Under the pieces are notes generated by a model. The model had not been told where the DNA came from. It was given only the letters and a program-made list of their open reading frames with translations, and ran no database searches. From the NCBI RefSeq assembly GCF_003369575.1, contig NZ_PIOC01000014.1:125829-189828 (forward strand): a stretch of DNA of 64,000 nucleotides. The letters run 5' to 3'. Source of the stretch: Oceanobacillus arenosus (GTDB taxonomy: Bacteria > Bacillota > Bacilli > Bacillales > Amphibacillaceae). The translations under genes were made by a program, and so were the position numbers. Every line of letters starts with the position of its first letter. The first letter of the stretch is position 1. Positions 17,062 to 25,581 of this stretch are shown here, piece after piece.

Positions 17062-18057
17062 TTATTCTTGGGATTCTTGTCTTTTTCTTTCGTAGCGCTT
17101 GACTAATTTTATATCTGTTTTTTTGTATTTCTGTTTAATTTTCAAATAATCTTCAACCTCATGTAATAATTGAAATAAATTTGATCGCACTTCAAATGCT
17201 TCCCTAGTAGTTGGTAATTTTTCTAGGTTAAATGATGCTCTTAATTCCTTTAACTCATTCAAGAATATAATTGCCGTATTTTCTGGATAGACATTCTTTG
17301 AGAGTCGTTCAAAATAATCGGCAATTCTCTCTGACAATGCATCTGCCCTTTCTAATTGTGATGCTAAAGGAAGCATCGCCTTTAAATGTTCTAACTGCCT
17401 GTAGCGCATTCGAAAATAATCACGGTATGGGTGCTTGTTTCGTATAAAATGATTTTCTATGTCCCTTTCAACTAGATTATTTGCTTTATTCAACATTTCT
17501 TCACTTTCAATAATTTCTTTTCCGTCCCACACTTCCTCATTGTTTCGAATGTATCGTGATATTTGGAAGAGAATCTCTTGAAATTTATCCTCAAGCTCTT
17601 TTTGTTTGTCTTCGAGGATTTTATCCAAACTTGGCATATACAAATTTAATAATAATGCCGTACCAATCCCAATAATAATGAGAAGAAACTGTTGCATTAA
17701 AAAGGAGGTTGGATTACTTGAAGCACTATATAGGTTCAGGATGATAACGGAGCTAGTTGCAATACCCGATGTAATATGTAAGAATACCGTAGTTGGAATA
17801 AAAGCAATCAGCATCATTCCTAAAGCAATTGGATTGTGTCCAAATAATTCAAAGAAAATAAACGAATAAATACTAGCAATAGCACATGCTAAAAAACGAT
17901 CCCATGCGGTAACAAAGGAGCGCTTCCTAGAAGATTGTATACATAAAATCGTCAATATACCTGCGGACACAAAGTTTGTTAAACCTAATAATTGAGCAAT
18001 CGATACTGCTATTGGTGTCCCTACTGCAGTTTTTATCGTTCGATAGCCAATTTTCAC
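17062..18057 (-). CDS. FUSC/aromatic acid exporter family protein (YqjA)
   Basis: 331 residues. Four or five transmembrane segments occupy about residues 5-135; a long charged, probably coiled, cytoplasmic domain follows. This matches the DUF939/aromatic-acid-exporter family and B. subtilis YqjA in order and sequence character (IGYRTIKTAVG). GTG at 18057 is preferred because GAGGAG precedes it; the TTG six codons upstream overlaps that ribosome site. Substrate unknown. Confidence 0.8.
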   Translation of the reverse strand: MKIGYRTIKTAVGTPIAVSIAQLLGLTNFVSAGILTILCIQSSRKRSFVTAWDRFLACAIASIYSFIFFELFGHNPIALGMMLIAFIPTTVFLHITSGIATSSVIILNLYSASSNPTSFLMQQFLLIIIGIGTALLLNLYMPSLDKILEDKQKELEDKFQEILFQISRYIRNNEEVWDGKEIIESEEMLNKANNLVERDIENHFIRNKHPYRDYFRMRYRQLEHLKAMLPLASQLERADALSERIADYFERLSKNVYPENTAIIFLNELKELRASFNLEKLPTTREAFEVRSNLFQLLHEVEDYLKIKQKYKKTDIKLVKRYERKRQESQE

Positions 18058-18090
18058 TATAATGTCTCCTCGCAAATATCTTCCTAGTTT

Positions 18091-18129
18091 ATGAAAGAAA
18101 GACTGACCCGCAATAGAAGAGCCAGTCTT
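18091..18129 (-). terminator. terminator after brxB
   Basis: Stem AAGACTG/CAGTCTT with a loop of about 17 nt, followed on the minus strand by TCTTTC. Modest strength. Confidence 0.5.
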
Positions 18130-18173
18130 ATGTTTATTGATAGTAGAAAAATCAATATAAAAGCTTCGTTTAC

Positions 18174-18605
18174 TTAAACTTCTTCACAATATTCGTCAAA
18201 TAAATGCTGTAATTTACCAGTGACATCAACAGCACTATGTCCTTCAATATCATGACGTTCGATCATTTTCACAATTTTACCGTCTTTTAATAAGGCAAAA
18301 GAAGGTGATGAAGGTGCATATCCTTCGAAATATTCCCGTGCTCTTTCAGTTGCTTCACGATCTTGACCTGCAAATACAGTTACTAAATGGTCTGGTCGTT
18401 TGTCAAAGTGAATAGAATTTGCTGCCGCTGGGCGCGCAATACCACCCGCACAGCCACAAGTTGAATTCACCATTACTAATGTTGTTCCTTCACGTGACAA
18501 TGCTGCATCAACATCTTCTGGAGCCTTTAATTCCTCATACCCTGCTTCCACTATATCTTTACGTGCTGCATCAACAACATCATTCATAAATAAATTAAAA
18601 TCCAT
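18174..18605 (-). CDS. brxB: bacilliredoxin BrxB (YqiW)
   Basis: Thioredoxin-like protein that removes bacillithiol from mixed disulfides on proteins. 143 residues, full length, with the characteristic CGC active site in NSTCGCAGG (about residues 49-57). B. subtilis has the paralogues BrxA (YphP) and BrxB (YqiW); position beside the bkd operon points to BrxB. Single-gene unit with its own terminator. Confidence 0.88.
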   Translation of the reverse strand: MDFNLFMNDVVDAARKDIVEAGYEELKAPEDVDAALSREGTTLVMVNSTCGCAGGIARPAAANSIHFDKRPDHLVTVFAGQDREATERAREYFEGYAPSSPSFALLKDGKIVKMIERHDIEGHSAVDVTGKLQHLFDEYCEEV

Positions 18606-18704
18606 TTAGATCCGTCCCTCCAAGGTTCGTATTTTAATACTAATATAAGATTAACAAGATAAATCAATATTTTCAAATTATATTACTCAGCTGGCTCATT
18701 CTAA

Positions 18705-19952
18705 TTAGTAAATATTTGTTGTCGCTTCATTCATATTTTCAAGAATTTCTTTCACTCGAGCCAAAAATCTTCCGCATATTAAGCCATCGAGGATTCGATG
18801 ATCTAATGATAACGATAAATTCACCATATCTCTAGCAGCAAACATATCTTTAATAATAACGGGTCGTTTCACAATCGACTCTACCTGTAAAATAGCTGCT
18901 TGTGGATAATTAATGACCCCCATTGAATGAATCGATCCGAATGATCCAGTATTATTTACTGTAAATGTTCCATCTTTCATGTCATCGGCTTTAAGCGTTC
19001 CCGTTCTTGCCTTATTTGCAAGCACATAAATATCTTTGGCAATCCCTTTAATACTCTTTTCATCCGCATTTTTAATAACAGGAACAAATAGCTCCTGATT
19101 ATTCGCAACTGCAATCGAGAGATTAATATCTTTCTTTTGAATGATTTTATGTCCTGCCCATTGACTATTTAGTTGCGGGTATTCCTTTAGCCCTTGGGCA
19201 ACCGCTTTTACAAAGAAGGCAAAGAAAGTTAAATTAAATCCTTCTTGTTGTTTAAACGAAGCTTTAAGCTTGTTTCGATACGTTACCAAGTCAGTTACAT
19301 CTACTTCAACTGTCATCCACGCATGCGGAATCTCTTGTGTCGATCTTACCATATTTTGCGCGATCACTTTACGAACACCTTGAACTGGAATTTCAATATC
19401 TCCTTGATGTAGGTCAGGTGCCACGGTATTGGTTTGCAATTCATGCTTTACTGGTTCTTCCAAAACCGGTTGAGAAGGAATCGTTTCTGCAGAACTTTCG
19501 TTAAGTATTTTCTCGATATCTTTCCGAGTAATTCTACCGCCTTTTCCAGTGCCAGTAACTGTCAATAAATCGAGATCATTTTCCTGTGCCAATCGTAAAA
19601 CAGCAGGTGAATACCTTTTCTTCATCGATTGGTCAACGCTAGCCGTCTCTTTCACTGGCTCTATTTTTTCATTATTTGCTGTAATTGCAGGTGAGTCCGC
19701 AACCGTTCCATCTTCTGTTTCAATGTAGCACATCAACTCACCGACTGCGATTGTATCGCCTTCTGCTGCTACTAATTGTTGAATGGTTCCTGTAAAAGAG
19801 GAAGGAACCTCTGCATTTACTTTATCTGTCAACACTTCAGCAATCGGATCGTATTTTTTTACCTTATCACCGACTTCGACAAGCCAGGTACTAATCGTAC
19901 CTTCTGTCACACTTTCACCCAATTGCGGCATTGTAATCTTTTCCTTCGCCAT
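18705..19952 (-). CDS. bkdB: branched-chain 2-oxoacid dehydrogenase E2 (dihydrolipoyl acyltransferase)
   Basis: Transfers acyl groups from E1 to CoA. Order: lipoyl domain (about 1-77, lipoyl lysine in LTDKVNAEV), a hinge, a peripheral-subunit-binding domain (YSPAVLRLAQEN, about 115-150), a second hinge, then a catalytic domain ending with the active-site histidine in LDHRILDG. The ATG at 19952 follows GGAGGGGTG. Last gene of the bkd operon, 17 nt after bkdAB. Supplies branched acyl-CoA starters for membrane lipids. Confidence 0.94.
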   Translation of the reverse strand: MAKEKITMPQLGESVTEGTISTWLVEVGDKVKKYDPIAEVLTDKVNAEVPSSFTGTIQQLVAAEGDTIAVGELMCYIETEDGTVADSPAITANNEKIEPVKETASVDQSMKKRYSPAVLRLAQENDLDLLTVTGTGKGGRITRKDIEKILNESSAETIPSQPVLEEPVKHELQTNTVAPDLHQGDIEIPVQGVRKVIAQNMVRSTQEIPHAWMTVEVDVTDLVTYRNKLKASFKQQEGFNLTFFAFFVKAVAQGLKEYPQLNSQWAGHKIIQKKDINLSIAVANNQELFVPVIKNADEKSIKGIAKDIYVLANKARTGTLKADDMKDGTFTVNNTGSFGSIHSMGVINYPQAAILQVESIVKRPVIIKDMFAARDMVNLSLSLDHRILDGLICGRFLARVKEILENMNEATTNIY

Positions 19953-19969
19953 CCTACACCCCTCCTTCA

Positions 19970-20953
19970 TTAGAATTCTGCTAACTCACGCATTGCTTTT
20001 TCTACTTTATCTGGATTAACCATGAAGAATTTCTCCATTGGTGGCGAATATGGCATTGCTGGAACATCTGGACCAGCTAATCTCATTATTGGCGCATCCA
20101 GATCAAATAGACAATTTTCCGCGATGATTGCTGCAACTTCACCGATAATACTACCTTCTTTATTGTCCTCTGTAATCAATAATACTTTTCCAGTTTTCTT
20201 CGCGGCAGCAATAATTGCTTCTTTGTCTAATGGATAGACCGTCCTTAGATCAACAATATGTGCATCGATTCCTTCTTCCGCAAGCTTTTCAGCAGCTTGA
20301 AGCGCAAAATGGATACAGAGACCATATGTGATGATGGTAATATCTGTTCCTTCGCGTTTTATATCTGCTTTACCGATTGGCAGCACATAGTCTTCTTCTG
20401 GCACATCTGCTTTTAATAATCGGTATGCGCGCTTATGTTCAAAAAATAATACTGGGTCGTTATCACGAATCGCTGCTTTAAGTAAACCCTTCGCATCATA
20501 CGGTGTTGAAGGCATTACGATTTTCAATCCAGGTTGGTTAGCAAAGATGGATTCTAGTGATTGTGAATGGTATAGGGCACCATGGACGCCACCACCATAT
20601 GGAGCTCGGATGGTAATCGGCACATTCCAATCATTATTTGAGCGATAGCGAATTTTCGCTGCTTCAGAAATGATTTGATTTACCGCCGGCAAAATAAAGT
20701 CCGCGAACTGCATTTCTGCAACTGGACGCATTCCATACATTGCTGCACCAATTCCGACGCCAGCAATCGCTGATTCTGCAAGAGGAGTGTCTAACACACG
20801 TTCCGCACCAAACTCCTCATATAGACCATCAGTTGCCCGGAATACACCACCTTTGACCCCTACATCTTCACCTAATATAAATACTTTTTCATCTCGAATC
20901 ATTTCTTCTCTTAGAGCAGTTGTAATTGCTTGAATGTAGGACATTACTGTCAT
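19970..20953 (-). CDS. bkdAB: branched-chain 2-oxoacid dehydrogenase E1 beta
   Basis: Beta subunit of the thiamine-diphosphate-dependent decarboxylase. 327 residues. The TPP/subunit signature region LGEDVG and MYGMRPVAEMQF are visible, and the C-terminal transketolase-like domain contains LRTVYPLD. ATG at 20953 (MTVMSYI) follows GGGGG and matches the family start. 13 nt downstream of bkdAA. Confidence 0.95.
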   Translation of the reverse strand: MTVMSYIQAITTALREEMIRDEKVFILGEDVGVKGGVFRATDGLYEEFGAERVLDTPLAESAIAGVGIGAAMYGMRPVAEMQFADFILPAVNQIISEAAKIRYRSNNDWNVPITIRAPYGGGVHGALYHSQSLESIFANQPGLKIVMPSTPYDAKGLLKAAIRDNDPVLFFEHKRAYRLLKADVPEEDYVLPIGKADIKREGTDITIITYGLCIHFALQAAEKLAEEGIDAHIVDLRTVYPLDKEAIIAAAKKTGKVLLITEDNKEGSIIGEVAAIIAENCLFDLDAPIMRLAGPDVPAMPYSPPMEKFFMVNPDKVEKAMRELAEF

Positions 20954-20966
20954 AAACATATCCCCC

Positions 20967-21962
20967 TTACATTTCTTCGTATACGTGTTTTAATGCATCT
21001 TCCGGTGCTGCATATGGAGCATTCTCAGCGTAATCAGTTGCTTCGTTGACAATGCTATCTATTTCGCGATTAAATTCTTGTTCTATTTCATTGGTCAACA
21101 CGTCGAGTTCCCGCAAATAGTTTGCAAATGTAATAATCGAGTCCTTCTTCTTTGCTTCCTCAACTTCTTCCTTTTCACGATATGTGCGATCATCATCATC
21201 ACTAGAATGGGCCGTAAATCGATCGGTTATTGCTTCGATTAAAGATGGACCCTCCCCATTTAATGCACGTTCCCTGGCTTGTTTGATTGCAGCATATACT
21301 GCTAATGGGTCAGTGCCATCAATGGTTTCCCCGAACATTCCGTAGCTTTTTGCCCGAATGGATACATTCTCACTTGCAATCTGTTTTTCAAATGGAACGG
21401 ATATGGCATATTTATTATTCTCAACCATCGTGATTACTGGCAATTTATGCACGCCAGCAAAGTTTAAGCCTTCATGAAAATCACCTTGGTTTGATGATCC
21501 TTCCCCTAATGTTACAAATGAAACAAAATCCTGCTTTTCCATTTTCCCAGCTAAGGCAACACCAACCGCATGCGGTATTTGCGTTGTAACTGGAGAAGAC
21601 CCTGTGATAATTCTGTTTTTCTTTTGACCAAAATGGCCCGGCATCTGTCTGCCAGCTGAATTCGGATCCTCCGCCTTCGCAAAGGCGGAAAGCATTAAAT
21701 CCTTTGCAGTCATCCCAAACGCTAAAACAACCCCTAAATCACGATAATACGGGGCAACATAGTCTTTCTGTCTATTTAATGCGAAAGAGGCACCAACCTG
21801 TGCTGCTTCTTGTCCCTGACAAGAAATAACGAATGGAATTTTTCCTGAACGGTTTAATAACCACATTCTTTCGTCGACTTTCCTGGCAAGTAGCATCGTT
21901 CTATATATTTCAAGTACATCAGCATCCGATAATCCGAGTGCATCATGGCGATTAATAGTCAT
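20967..21962 (-). CDS. bkdAA: branched-chain 2-oxoacid dehydrogenase E1 alpha
   Basis: Alpha subunit carrying most of the thiamine-diphosphate site: GEGSSNQGDFHEGLNFA (the GDG-type motif with NQGDFHE, about residues 153-170) and the phosphorylation-loop-like AHSSDDDD. 331 residues. AGGAGG precedes the ATG. A strong hairpin lies between lpdV and this gene. Confidence 0.95.
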   Translation of the reverse strand: MTINRHDALGLSDADVLEIYRTMLLARKVDERMWLLNRSGKIPFVISCQGQEAAQVGASFALNRQKDYVAPYYRDLGVVLAFGMTAKDLMLSAFAKAEDPNSAGRQMPGHFGQKKNRIITGSSPVTTQIPHAVGVALAGKMEKQDFVSFVTLGEGSSNQGDFHEGLNFAGVHKLPVITMVENNKYAISVPFEKQIASENVSIRAKSYGMFGETIDGTDPLAVYAAIKQARERALNGEGPSLIEAITDRFTAHSSDDDDRTYREKEEVEEAKKKDSIITFANYLRELDVLTNEIEQEFNREIDSIVNEATDYAENAPYAAPEDALKHVYEEM

Positions 21963-22047
21963 CGACGATTCCTCCTTTATTTATCTAACATTACACATAG
22001 TATTCGTATTAATGAAAGGACTTCGTAAAGCTAAAATAAGCAGTAAT

Positions 22048-22079
22048 ATCATTGGGGTAAGGAACTAGCCCCCAATGAT
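22048..22079 (-). terminator. hairpin between lpdV and bkdAA
   Basis: Perfect 10-bp stem ATCATTGGGG/CCCCAATGAT with a 12-nt loop in the 128-nt gap inside the bkd operon. The downstream T run is poor (ATATTACTG), so it may attenuate transcription or stabilise RNA ends rather than terminate fully. Confidence 0.5.
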
Positions 22080-22090
22080 AATCTGTTCAT

Positions 22091-23512
22091 CTATCCGTGT
22101 ATTTGCAATCCTCCAACCGCTAATGCGGCCTCACCCATTATTTCTGAAAGAGATGGGTGTGGATGGATTGTATGCGCAATTTCCCATGCAGTTGCATCGA
22201 GCACTTTTGCAATTCCTGCTTCGGAGATTAGATCTGTTACATGTGGACCAACCATATGGATTCCTAGTAAATCATTTGAGTTCCTATCTGTAATAATTTT
22301 TACAAACCCATCCGATTCACCATAGACGAGCGCTTTACCGATTCCATTAAATGGAAATGCGCCTATCTTTAGATCATGTCCTTTTTCTATTGCTTCTTTT
22401 TCGGTATATCCAATGCTTGCTACTTCTGGATTCGAATAGATACATGTTGGCACATTATGATAATCGATTGGATATGGACTTTCATTTGCCATATGCTCCA
22501 CTGCGATTATTCCTTCACGTGATGCTACATGTGCTAATTGCATCCCACCAATTACATCCCCAATCGCATATATATGGGAATCCTTTGTCTGATAGTATTG
22601 ATTCGTTTGGATATATCCTTTTTCTAAATCGATATCGGTATTTTCAATACCAATATTAACGGTATTTGCTTCACGACCAACAGAAACAAGCATTTTCCCT
22701 GCCGTAAATGACTGTATCTCTCCATTCACTTCTGCATCAATTGTAACCTGTGCTTCCTTACGAATGGTATCTGCTAAAACTTTAGCACCCTTGACAAATG
22801 TAATTCCCTTTTTCCGCAAAAGCTTTTCAACCTCTTTTGCAATTGCTACATCTTCTGTAGGCAAAATCTGTTCTAGAAATTCTAGAACGGTAACTTCTAC
22901 ACCAAAGTCCGCAAGCATGGAGGCCCACTCGATTCCAATAACACCACCACCAACAATAAGTATCGAGGTTGGTAATGAATCCATTTCTAATGCTTCATCA
23001 GATGTCATGACAAACGTTCCATCGATTTCCAACCCTGGAAGAGATTTTGGTTTCGAACCAGTGGCAATTAATACATTTTTAGGGATTAGCATCGTATTTT
23101 CATCACCATTTTCATATTCAACCGAAATGGTTCCTGGAATTGGTGAAAAAATGCTCGGTCCTAAAATGCGACCAAATCCTTTATAAATATCAACCTTGCC
23201 TTTTTTCATCAGACTTAATACACCTTGATGTAATTTGTCGACAACATGTTGCTTTCTTTCCTGTACCTTTGAAAAGTTTAATGCCGTATTTTCTGTTTCA
23301 ATTCCATATGCACTCGCTTCTTTTGTTTGCCTAAAAACTTCAGCACTGCGAAGTAATGCTTTGGAAGGAATACAGCCACGATGTAGACAAGTACCACCAA
23401 GTTTTTCCTTTTCAACTATTGCTACCTCTAACCCTAATTGTGCAGCTCGAATTGCAGCGACATATCCCCCTGTACCTCCACCGAGAATAACTAAATCATA
23501 ATCTTTCGCCAT
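22091..23512 (-). CDS. lpdV: dihydrolipoyl dehydrogenase E3
   Basis: Flavoprotein that reoxidises the E2 lipoyl group. 473 residues: FAD-binding GGGTGGYVAAIRAAQLG at the N-terminus, redox disulfide GGTCLHRGCIPSK (about 40-52), NAD-binding GGGVIGIEWASM (about 185), second FAD motif YAIGDVIGGMQLAHVA, and C-terminal active-site HPHPSLSE. Placed between bcd and bkdAA; ptb and buk, present here in B. subtilis, are absent. Confidence 0.95.
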   Translation of the reverse strand: MAKDYDLVILGGGTGGYVAAIRAAQLGLEVAIVEKEKLGGTCLHRGCIPSKALLRSAEVFRQTKEASAYGIETENTALNFSKVQERKQHVVDKLHQGVLSLMKKGKVDIYKGFGRILGPSIFSPIPGTISVEYENGDENTMLIPKNVLIATGSKPKSLPGLEIDGTFVMTSDEALEMDSLPTSILIVGGGVIGIEWASMLADFGVEVTVLEFLEQILPTEDVAIAKEVEKLLRKKGITFVKGAKVLADTIRKEAQVTIDAEVNGEIQSFTAGKMLVSVGREANTVNIGIENTDIDLEKGYIQTNQYYQTKDSHIYAIGDVIGGMQLAHVASREGIIAVEHMANESPYPIDYHNVPTCIYSNPEVASIGYTEKEAIEKGHDLKIGAFPFNGIGKALVYGESDGFVKIITDRNSNDLLGIHMVGPHVTDLISEAGIAKVLDATAWEIAHTIHPHPSLSEIMGEAALAVGGLQIHG

Positions 23513-23567
23513 ATAATGAGCTCCTTTGCTTAAGTGGATAAATGAGTAAAATAAACATCTCGTAAAA

Positions 23568-24656
23568 TTATCTTTTTCTACTTAATATATGATGCTCGTT
23601 TAATAAGAATTGATTTCGAGAGTTTCGTACGGATTGAATTCTTTCTTCAGCCATTCGATCTGCTGCAACATATGTAGGAATATTATCACGTCTAGATATC
23701 TCAAATACTTTTGCCAAGCTATCATAAATTGTTTCCACTTTTTTAAGTGCACGGCTTTGATCATAGCCAGTCAGTTCATCTGCAACATTGATTACTCCGC
23801 CAGAATTAATAACATAGTCGGGTGCATAGACGATCCCTTTTTCGAAAAGAATATCGCCATGAACGCTTGATTTAAGCTGATTATTTGCAGATCCTGCAAT
23901 CACCTTAGCTTTTATTCTTGGAATCGTATCATCGTTAATTGTCGCTCCTAATGCACATGGAGCATAAATGTCACATTCAACATCATAAATATCATCTGGG
24001 CCAACTGCAGTAGCACCGAAAGCTTCTACTGCACGATTAACCGCAGCTTGATTAATATCGGTTACAATCAATTTCGCGCCTTCCTTGTGCAAATGTTCAC
24101 AAAGTGCAAAGGCTACATTACCGACACCTTGTACTGCAACTGTCTTACCCTCTATAGAATCATCGCCATATGCTTCTTTAGCAGCTGCTTTAATTCCTTT
24201 ATATATCCCATAGGCAGTAACTGGGGATGGGTTACCGGATGAACCAGAAAGACCTGCTACATAGTCTGTTTCTAAATGAATTAAATCCATATCATCAACG
24301 GTTGTCCCAACATCCTCCGCTGTGATGTAACGACCATTTAATCCTTGGATATAACGTCCGAACGCTCGGAACATTTCTGGATTCTTATCTTTTCTAGGAT
24401 CGCCAATAATAACTGTCTTGCCGCCGCCTAAATTTAGCCCAGCAGCTGCGTTCTTATATGTCATTCCCTTCGCTAAGCGGAGTGCGTCTTCAATCGCATC
24501 TTCCTCAGATTTATATGTCCACATTCTTGTTCCTCCTAATGCAGGTCCAAGAGTCGTATCGTGAATTGCAATAATCGCTTTTAATCCAGAATTTTTATCT
24601 TGACAAATAACAAGTTGTTCGTAATCGTATTTTTCCATATAAGTAAAAATTTCCAT
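23568..24656 (-). CDS. bcd: leucine/valine/phenylalanine dehydrogenase
   Basis: NAD-dependent oxidative deamination of branched-chain amino acids to the 2-oxoacids used by the Bkd complex. 362 residues. The catalytic lysine lies in the conserved stretch [17 protein letters not shown] (about 78-94), substrate-contact ALGGTRMW is at about 41, and the Rossmann motif is VQGVGNVA. First gene of the operon, with its own promoter and a possible cre site upstream. Confidence 0.95.
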   Translation of the reverse strand: MEIFTYMEKYDYEQLVICQDKNSGLKAIIAIHDTTLGPALGGTRMWTYKSEEDAIEDALRLAKGMTYKNAAAGLNLGGGKTVIIGDPRKDKNPEMFRAFGRYIQGLNGRYITAEDVGTTVDDMDLIHLETDYVAGLSGSSGNPSPVTAYGIYKGIKAAAKEAYGDDSIEGKTVAVQGVGNVAFALCEHLHKEGAKLIVTDINQAAVNRAVEAFGATAVGPDDIYDVECDIYAPCALGATINDDTIPRIKAKVIAGSANNQLKSSVHGDILFEKGIVYAPDYVINSGGVINVADELTGYDQSRALKKVETIYDSLAKVFEISRRDNIPTYVAADRMAEERIQSVRNSRNQFLLNEHHILSRKR

Positions 24657-24682
24657 GGTAGTACCTCCTATTAGTAGTTAAT

Positions 24683-24712
24683 ATTATATATTGATTTTGA
24701 GAATATGTACAA
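24683..24712 (-). promoter_or_regulatory. candidate SigA promoter of the bcd-bkd operon
   Basis: Minus strand TTGTAC (24707-24712), 18-nt spacer, TATAAT (24683-24688), about 27 nt before the bcd start. Confidence 0.5.
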
Positions 24713-24767
24713 GATATTGACGTAGATTCGAAATTCCTATTATCAATAACGTATGAAAAACTTGAAG

Positions 24768-24781
24768 TGTAACCGCTTTAC
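24768..24781. promoter_or_regulatory. possible CcpA (cre) site upstream of bcd
   Basis: On the minus strand GTAAAGCGGTTACA matches 12 of 14 positions of the cre consensus TGWAANCGNTNWCA, with a perfect right half. It lies upstream of the promoter. Inference only. Confidence 0.35.
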
Positions 24782-24868
24782 CCTAGGATACATAACAAAG
24801 AAAAAGAATGCAATCCAAAAACAAATATACGAAATAATCGGCTAACTTCTTATTGGTTTCTGTATTAC

Positions 24869-25012
24869 ATATAGTGCGATCTAACCTAGGATGGTATTTG
24901 TTTCCTTGGTCTTCTTCCCTCAGGTGTATCCGTGTATTTCTTCCGCTGGGATAGTACAGAATCTAGCCAAGACAGAATGGTAAACCCACTAACTATCGAC
25001 TGTGCATTATCA
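24869..25012 (-). repeat. MITE-like dispersed repeat, copy 2
   Basis: Reverse-oriented relative of the element at 15160-15416. It shares the end ATATAGTGCG-TCTAACCTAGGATG and the internal stretches TCGATAGTTAGTGG, GCTAGATTCTG and AGCGGAAGAAATAC (minus strand). The far terminal repeat is not recognisable, so this copy looks degraded on one side. Confidence 0.55.
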
Positions 25013-25192
25013 TAGCTTCCATTTAACTTTTAAGATTAAGTTTTTATATTTATATCATACTTTAGAAATGCTTGTTTAGCAAAAAAAATTTATACCTGGT
25101 CCTAATTTCTCCTGATATTTGAAACTTCACTTTATCCGGAATTTTGATATAATTACTTTAATAGATCGTTATGTGATTAGAGGGAGTATTTA

Positions 25193-25444
25193 ATGATTAG
25201 AATTATCGCCTTGTTACTATTATTTATACCTGGTATTGTTACTGTCTTTGGGATTAAGATGATGCGTGATTCTTTATTTGCGGACTTTTATCCTATTTTC
25301 ATTAATCCAGGGATTCAATTCGTCGTTGGTTTACTATTTACAATTGGCGGAATTGCATTTCTTGGTGGATTTGTTATTTACCGGGACCGAAAAAAAGAAC
25401 GTACCTCGAAAGAAGTTAAGCCAGATAAAGTGAAGCTTCACTAA
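25193..25444 (+). CDS. DUF2627 family membrane protein (YqzF-like)
   Basis: 83 residues with two transmembrane segments (about 1-18 and 43-65), then a basic tail with YRDRKKER. This is the arrangement of B. subtilis YqzF, which also lies near the bkd genes. Ribosome site GAGGGAG. The stop codon lies inside a small palindrome (GTGAAGCTTCAC) that begins a dispersed repeat. Function unknown. Confidence 0.75.
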   Translation: MIRIIALLLLFIPGIVTVFGIKMMRDSLFADFYPIFINPGIQFVVGLLFTIGGIAFLGGFVIYRDRKKERTSKEVKPDKVKLH

Positions 25445-25480
25445 GTGGGGTCTTACAGCCAGTTAATTCGGGATAAACTT
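25432..25480 (+). repeat. 3'-end repeat, copy B (GGGGTCTTACAGCC family)
   Basis: GTGAAGCTTCAC palindrome overlapping the YqzF-like stop, then GGGGTCTTACAGCCAGTTAA and TTCGGGATAAACTTG. It aligns with copy A at 13751-13800 over about 50 nt, including the preceding CTTCA-TAA segment. Confidence 0.6.
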
Positions 25481-25481
25481 G

Positions 25482-25508
25482 AAAAAGATGGGTAATTCCA
25501 TCTTTTTT
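25482..25508 (+). terminator. terminator after the YqzF-like gene
   Basis: Stem AAAAAGATGG/CCATCTTTTT with a 6-nt loop and a long T run. Confidence 0.8.
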
Positions 25509-25581
25509 TATTCTTTTAACTGAAAATGCCGAGAATTATGGTATGATAGGAAAATATTAATGTTGTTCAGGAGGATTTGGG

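Larger units (their letters stand above)
24657..25192. other. 536-bp regulatory and repeat region upstream of bcd
   Basis: Contains the bcd promoter, a possible CcpA site and the second copy of the MITE-like repeat (each listed separately). I find no coding region, no -12/-24 SigL promoter and no bkdR gene, unlike the B. subtilis operon. Confidence 0.5.

Noticed and set aside
25445-25581. Lysine riboswitch or T-box before aspartokinase
   Set aside because: The leader is only 137 nt and is occupied by a repeat and a terminator of the preceding gene; no riboswitch core is recognisable.
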